This document shows, piece by piece, positions 6,253 through 8,455 of a stretch of 8,455 nt of DNA (its first letter is position 1; each line of letters starts with the position of its first letter). Position numbers and translations under genes: made by a program. The stretch comes from Nitrospira sp. (lineage in GTDB: Bacteria; Nitrospirota; Thermodesulfovibrionia; Thermodesulfovibrionales; SM23-35): contig VGWY01000113.1 of assembly GCA_016873575.1 (NCBI GenBank), positions 1 through 8,455 on the forward strand, in the 5' to 3' direction. The notes below the pieces were generated by a model. The model was given only the letters and a program-made list of their open reading frames with translations. It was not told where the DNA came from and did no database searches.

Positions 6253-6495
6253 TCAGGTTTTTTCCTGCTGTATTAACTCCTTCACCTTCTCAAGACTTGG
6301 TAGAGGTTTTCCTGAATGCTTGAGTTTCCCATTAATAACAAGGGCAGGGGTTGACATAGTGTATTTCATAATCTCCTTAATATCTGTTATTTTATCCACC
6401 TTTGCATCAATGCCAAGCTCCTTTACTGCCTTTGTCGTAAGTTCCTCCATCTTGTGACAGTTCGGACAACCCGGACCCAATACTTTAATTTCCAC
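6253..6495 (-). CDS. CPNC-type small thioredoxin, possible separate product by internal start
   Basis: The last 80 codons of the preceding readthrough frame form a complete small thioredoxin of the redox-active disulfide protein type (TIGR00412-like). It reads MEIKVLGPGCPNCHKMEEL, with the active CPNC at 10-13, the cis-proline in MSTPALVING (47-56), and a final helix. Such proteins are normally about 75-80 residues and begin just here. The GTG at 6495 has AAGGAG (6502-6507) at 6-nt spacing, which is ideal. The in-frame ATG at 6522 has no such site. COG0701 permeases are often followed by this thioredoxin. It may be made alone, or as the second half of the Sec fusion, or both. Its TGA stop is followed after 12 nt by the arsR ATG. 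Confidence 0.72.
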   Translation of the reverse strand: MEIKVLGPGCPNCHKMEELTTKAVKELGIDAKVDKITDIKEIMKYTMSTPALVINGKLKHSGKPLPSLEKVKELIQQEKT

Positions 6496-6801
6496 GTTAT
6501 TCTCCTTTTTAGCTTTAATCATTTTTCTTAAGGTTTCTACAGAAGGAACATTAAGAAGCCTTCCAGACTCATCTATAAATAATCTTCACGAAAAACCCAT
6601 AACATTCATAGGTTGTATATCCTTTCCATCAATAAGCACAGAAGGTGATCCCATTAACCCGATAGAATTCGCTTCCTCATCAGTGACGCGGTAAAAGTTC
6701 ACTTGTGCCTCTATCCCTTCCAGAGCTAACGCCCTTGAGATGTTGTACCTGAGGTCTGCCTCTGCCCCACATTTCAATGACATATAACAATCAATCCTCA
6801 T
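6253..6801 (-). CDS. Selenoprotein: thioredoxin-like domain with Sec72 fused in frame to a CPNC thioredoxin domain
   Basis: The ATG at 6801 has a TAGGAG site overlapping the permease stop. The frame then runs to 6253 with one interruption, TGA at 6586-6588. Read as selenocysteine it gives 182 residues. Residues 1-100 form a small thioredoxin-fold domain: Cys5 and Cys11 near the N terminus, VTDEEANSIGLMGSPSVLIDG (39-59) with the cis-proline region, then GFS-Sec-RLF (69-75) and VPSVETL. From memory, relatives of this domain read GLSCR at that place, so the TGA replaces a conserved Cys. Residues 103-182 form a second, compact thioredoxin domain with CPNC (112-115). A hairpin with loop GGA lies at the right distance after the TGA. 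The protein sits between an ArsP-like permease and arsR, so a redox or metalloid hand-over role is inferred. Without Sec insertion a 71-residue fragment ends at the TGA. Confidence 0.8.
6549..6579 (-). promoter_or_regulatory. Bacterial SECIS hairpin of the arsenic-operon selenoprotein
   Basis: After the TGA at 6586-6588, the message pairs GAGUCU (6565-6570) with AGGCUU (6556-6561) around the loop GGA (6562-6564). That is six pairs, two of them G-U. Below it, more A-U and G-U pairs form after single mismatches. The loop starts 21 nt after the TGA and opens with G, as expected for SelB-dependent SECIS elements in bacteria. A folding program and SelB-binding test would settle it. Confidence 0.68.
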
Positions 6802-6809
6802 TATTACTC

Positions 6810-7760
6810 CTACAGAATTGCATTAAATAAATAGCCAACGGCTATTATGGTTACAGTCATTATCCCGACGAATACCCCAAGCAGTGGAACTTTCAAGACC
6901 TTTCTCAGAATTATCATCTCAGGAAGTGACAATGCGGTTACTGCCATCATAAAAGCAAGAACTGTTCCCATGCTCATGCCTTTTTCCATCAATGCATAGA
7001 CAATGGGAATAACTCCAGCAGCATTTGCGTAAAGCGGTACGCCGATTGCCACAGCAACAGGCACTGCCAGGGGATTTCCTTTGCCTGCGTAATATGAAAG
7101 GAAATCCTCAGGTACATACCCATGTATGAATCCACCGATACCAATGGCTATAATGATAAAAAGCCATACCCTTTTTAATATGTCTATTGTATTGTCTTTT
7201 GCATATTGGAGCCTTTCTTTAAACGTCTGTTTGATTATTTCATAGCTGTGCTCACTATGAATTTTATAAACATATTCTTCAACCCATTTTTCGAGTTTGA
7301 GTTTTCCAATAATAAAACCTCCGAATATTGCCACAAAAAGACCTGCGCCAATATAGATTGCTGTTACCTTCCAGCCGAAAAGACCAAACAAAAGAACAAC
7401 TGCTACCTCGTTAACCATAGGAGATGAGATGAGAAAAGAAAAGGTTACACCGAGAGGGACACCTGCTTCCATAAACCCTATAAAAAGCGGAACCGCAGAA
7501 CATGAGCAAAATGGGGTGACTATGCCAAGTAAGGCTGCAAGGATGTTACCTATAAATTCTTTTTTATGAGATAAGATCCTCTTCGTCTTTTCAGGAGGGA
7601 AATAGCTCCTGATAATTGATACAGCAAATATTATAATTGTGAGCAGGAGGAATATCTTGATCGTATCATAAATAAAGAATTCAATGACATCTGCAAGACG
7701 TGAACCATGTTCTAATGTGAGTATAGTATATGTTAGATGCTCTGCAAATTTTTGTAACAT
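6810..7760 (-). CDS. COG0701 (ArsP-like, DUF318) permease
   Basis: A 316-residue inner-membrane permease of the ArsP_1/DUF318 family (PF03773, COG0701), whose studied members export trivalent organoarsenicals or metals. The signature TPFCSCSAVPLFIGF (82-96) carries Cys85 and Cys87. It is followed by SSPMVNE (112-118), a cytoplasmic charged stretch (about 151-195) and the second-half repeat GVPLYANAAGVIPI (240-253) with SLPEMIIL (278-285). There are about eight hydrophobic segments. The gene opens the arsenic operon: it ends 8 bp before the selenoprotein ATG, and the message continues to arsR and acr3. The ATG at 7760 has only a weak AAAGAG very close by. The substrate (methylarsenite, arsenite-thiol adduct, other metal) cannot be decided from sequence, so no arsP symbol is given. 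Confidence 0.88.
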   Translation of the reverse strand: MLQKFAEHLTYTILTLEHGSRLADVIEFFIYDTIKIFLLLTIIIFAVSIIRSYFPPEKTKRILSHKKEFIGNILAALLGIVTPFCSCSAVPLFIGFMEAGVPLGVTFSFLISSPMVNEVAVVLLFGLFGWKVTAIYIGAGLFVAIFGGFIIGKLKLEKWVEEYVYKIHSEHSYEIIKQTFKERLQYAKDNTIDILKRVWLFIIIAIGIGGFIHGYVPEDFLSYYAGKGNPLAVPVAVAIGVPLYANAAGVIPIVYALMEKGMSMGTVLAFMMAVTALSLPEMIILRKVLKVPLLGVFVGIMTVTIIAVGYLFNAIL

Positions 7761-7807
7761 TGCTCTTTACATGAAAGCCAGCTTTATGAAAATATTTTCC
7801 TTGCATG

Positions 7808-7836
7808 GAAGCCCCGACTTTTAGTCGAGGAGCTTC
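7808..7836. repeat. Imperfect hairpin in the permease leader
   Basis: GAAGC and GCTTC close a stem of eleven pairs with two bulged A residues around TTTTA. The centre GACTTTTAGTC recalls the CTTTAG centre of the three REP-like hairpins near 4535-4746, though the flanks differ. It lies between the likely promoter and the permease start codon, so it would be in the leader RNA. Confidence 0.6.
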
Positions 7837-7840
7837 ACTA

Positions 7841-7871
7841 ATAAATAAACATTATTTGATATGTTAGTCAA
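7841..7871 (-). promoter_or_regulatory. Possible promoter and ArsR-type operator of the arsenic operon
   Basis: On the minus strand TTGACT (7866-7871) is a near-consensus -35; the -10, 17-18 bp on (TTATTT or TATTTA), is poor. An ArsR/CadC-like dyad TCAAATA (7853-7859), 5 nt, TATTTAT (7841-7847) overlaps it. The same -35 and a TATTTGA half-site occur upstream of the second ArsR-type gene. It lies just past the terminator of the DUF1641 gene, where an operon promoter is expected. Confidence 0.38.
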
Positions 7872-7895
7872 GGAAATAAAAATGGAGTGTTACGT

Positions 7896-7933
7896 AAAAT
7901 AAAAGGCACGATTTAAATCGTGCCTTTTATTTT
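7896..7933 (-). terminator. Perfect palindromic intrinsic terminator after the DUF1641 gene
   Basis: Bases 7896-7933 are a perfect 38-bp palindrome with 19-bp arms. The core is GGCACGATTT pairing with AAATCGTGCC, flanked by A-rich and T-rich tracts on the two sides. On the minus strand the stem is followed by TTTTATTTTA, a standard terminator 15 bp past the stop codon. The symmetry means it could also work on the other strand, but no plus-strand gene ends here. Confidence 0.9.
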
Positions 7934-7948
7934 TCTTTGCGGCCGCAG

Positions 7949-8455
7949 CTACTTTGAGGTTTCAAACATGCAGGCCTCTGATATGCATCTCGTCAAATTC
8001 CTGGCAATAGCAGTCATGAACAAAATTCCCTTTTGAACCTCCGGATCTCTCATGGCTGCTAAGATATTTCTCAAACCGGGTTCAGGTGGTTTTTCCGCAA
8101 ATTGCTGCATAGTTCTTACTATGCATTTTTGCATCCCCTTTATTATATAATCCATTTCTTTAGCAGCTATATTTTCCAATGTAAAATCAAGAGTCCCACT
8201 TTTATCAAACTTGTTTAGAAAGTCCAGAAGTTTGTTAAAAGTATTTACGTTTTCTCCTGTCTTCCGGATGAGATCTAAAACTTCATCCTTCTCAAGAGAT
8301 TCTCTGAACATTGTTATAGTAGGTGTCAACTCCTTGGTAATCTTACCCACAGCCGGCGTTAAGTCTTCTACAAGACCTTTCATGGTCTGCATCAAGTCCA
8401 CGAGGGTCACCAATGTAGGGATATTCTCTCCGACCTTTTTGACAAGCGTTAGCGT
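7949..8455 (-). CDS. DUF1641 family protein, C-terminal part (5' end outside window)
   Basis: The frame is open to the right edge, so the gene starts outside the window; 168 residues are visible. A TTG at 8413 is the first in-window start, but fourteen more in-frame codons upstream, including KKVGENIPT, continue the same helical pattern. The protein is soluble and almost wholly helical. It shows the repeated amphipathic pattern of the DUF1641 (PF07849) family (LVDLMQTMKGLVEDLTPAV, then MRDPEVQKGILFMTAIARNL), ending in a short cysteine-bearing tail (CISEACMFETSK). DUF1641 genes are usually found beside sulfide:quinone oxidoreductase or formate dehydrogenase genes. Their function is not established. 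The gene is the last of its operon and is followed by a perfect terminator hairpin. Confidence 0.75.
   Translation of the reverse strand, partial: TLTLVKKVGENIPTLVTLVDLMQTMKGLVEDLTPAVGKITKELTPTITMFRESLEKDEVLDLIRKTGENVNTFNKLLDFLNKFDKSGTLDFTLENIAAKEMDYIIKGMQKCIVRTMQQFAEKPPEPGLRNILAAMRDPEVQKGILFMTAIARNLTRCISEACMFETSK

Noticed and set aside
6240..6255. TGA ending the CPNC thioredoxin is in frame with arsR, so the frame could continue into ArsR by Sec insertion.
   Set aside because: The thioredoxin's final helix is complete, arsR has its own AAGGA at 7-nt spacing and a standard N terminus, and a Sec between these domains would have no Cys counterpart.
6496..6522. ATG at 6522 as start of the CPNC thioredoxin.
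   Set aside because: No ribosome site before it, and the extra residues (IKAKKENN) belong to the tail of the upstream Sec domain. GTG at 6495 has an ideal AAGGAG.
7939..7946. GCGGCCGC 8-bp palindrome just after the DUF1641 stop.
   Set aside because: Short G+C palindrome with no partner or repeat; nothing to support a regulatory role.

Overview
The window (about 40% G+C) looks like a chromosomal piece of an anaerobic, selenocysteine-decoding bacterium. Two genes carry an in-frame TGA that is best read as selenocysteine: selD itself and a thioredoxin-like gene in an arsenic operon. Gene content (ACR3, COG0701 permease, DsrE, TauE/SafE, DUF1641) and small palindromic repeats with CTTTAG/CTAAAG centres would suit a Nitrospirota or deltaproteobacterial-type genome. 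That placement is inference, because there is no rRNA or other marker here.

Layout. Bases 2-934 (+) hold the C-terminal metallo-beta-lactamase part of ComEC, cut by the window edge. Everything else is on the minus strand. Reading in the direction of transcription from the right edge: (i) 8455-7949, the C-terminal part of a DUF1641 protein, closed by a perfect 38-bp palindromic terminator. (ii) An arsenic-type operon: COG0701/ArsP-like permease (7760-6810), then a selenocysteine-containing thioredoxin-like protein that runs without a stop into a second, CPNC-type thioredoxin domain (6801-6253), then ArsR with an ELCVCD arsenite site (6240-5863), then ACR3 arsenite efflux permease (5857-4781). 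(iii) A 294-bp spacer with REP-like hairpins, a probable promoter, and a 131-bp MITE-like element with 15-bp terminal inverted repeats and a 4-bp target duplication. (iv) A sulfur/selenium cluster: a second ArsR-family regulator (4486-4145), a 67-bp inverted repeat element, DsrE-like protein (3969-3643), TauE/SafE permease (3636-2854), SelD with Sec14 (2769-1726), and a second TauE/SafE permease (1722-943) that converges on comEC with an 8-bp gap.

How it may work together. SelD makes selenophosphate, needed to make Sec-tRNA for both SelD and the arsenic-operon selenoprotein. The two TauE/SafE permeases and the DsrE protein around selD are plausible sulfur or selenium oxyanion and persulfide/selenide handlers. 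The arsenic operon combines two efflux permeases with thiol/selenol redox domains that could reduce or hand over the metalloid. The most interesting part is the Sec-thioredoxin/thioredoxin readthrough gene. Its single TGA is followed at the expected distance by a good bacterial SECIS hairpin, and an internal Shine-Dalgarno/GTG could make the second domain separately, so selenium supply may set the ratio of products.
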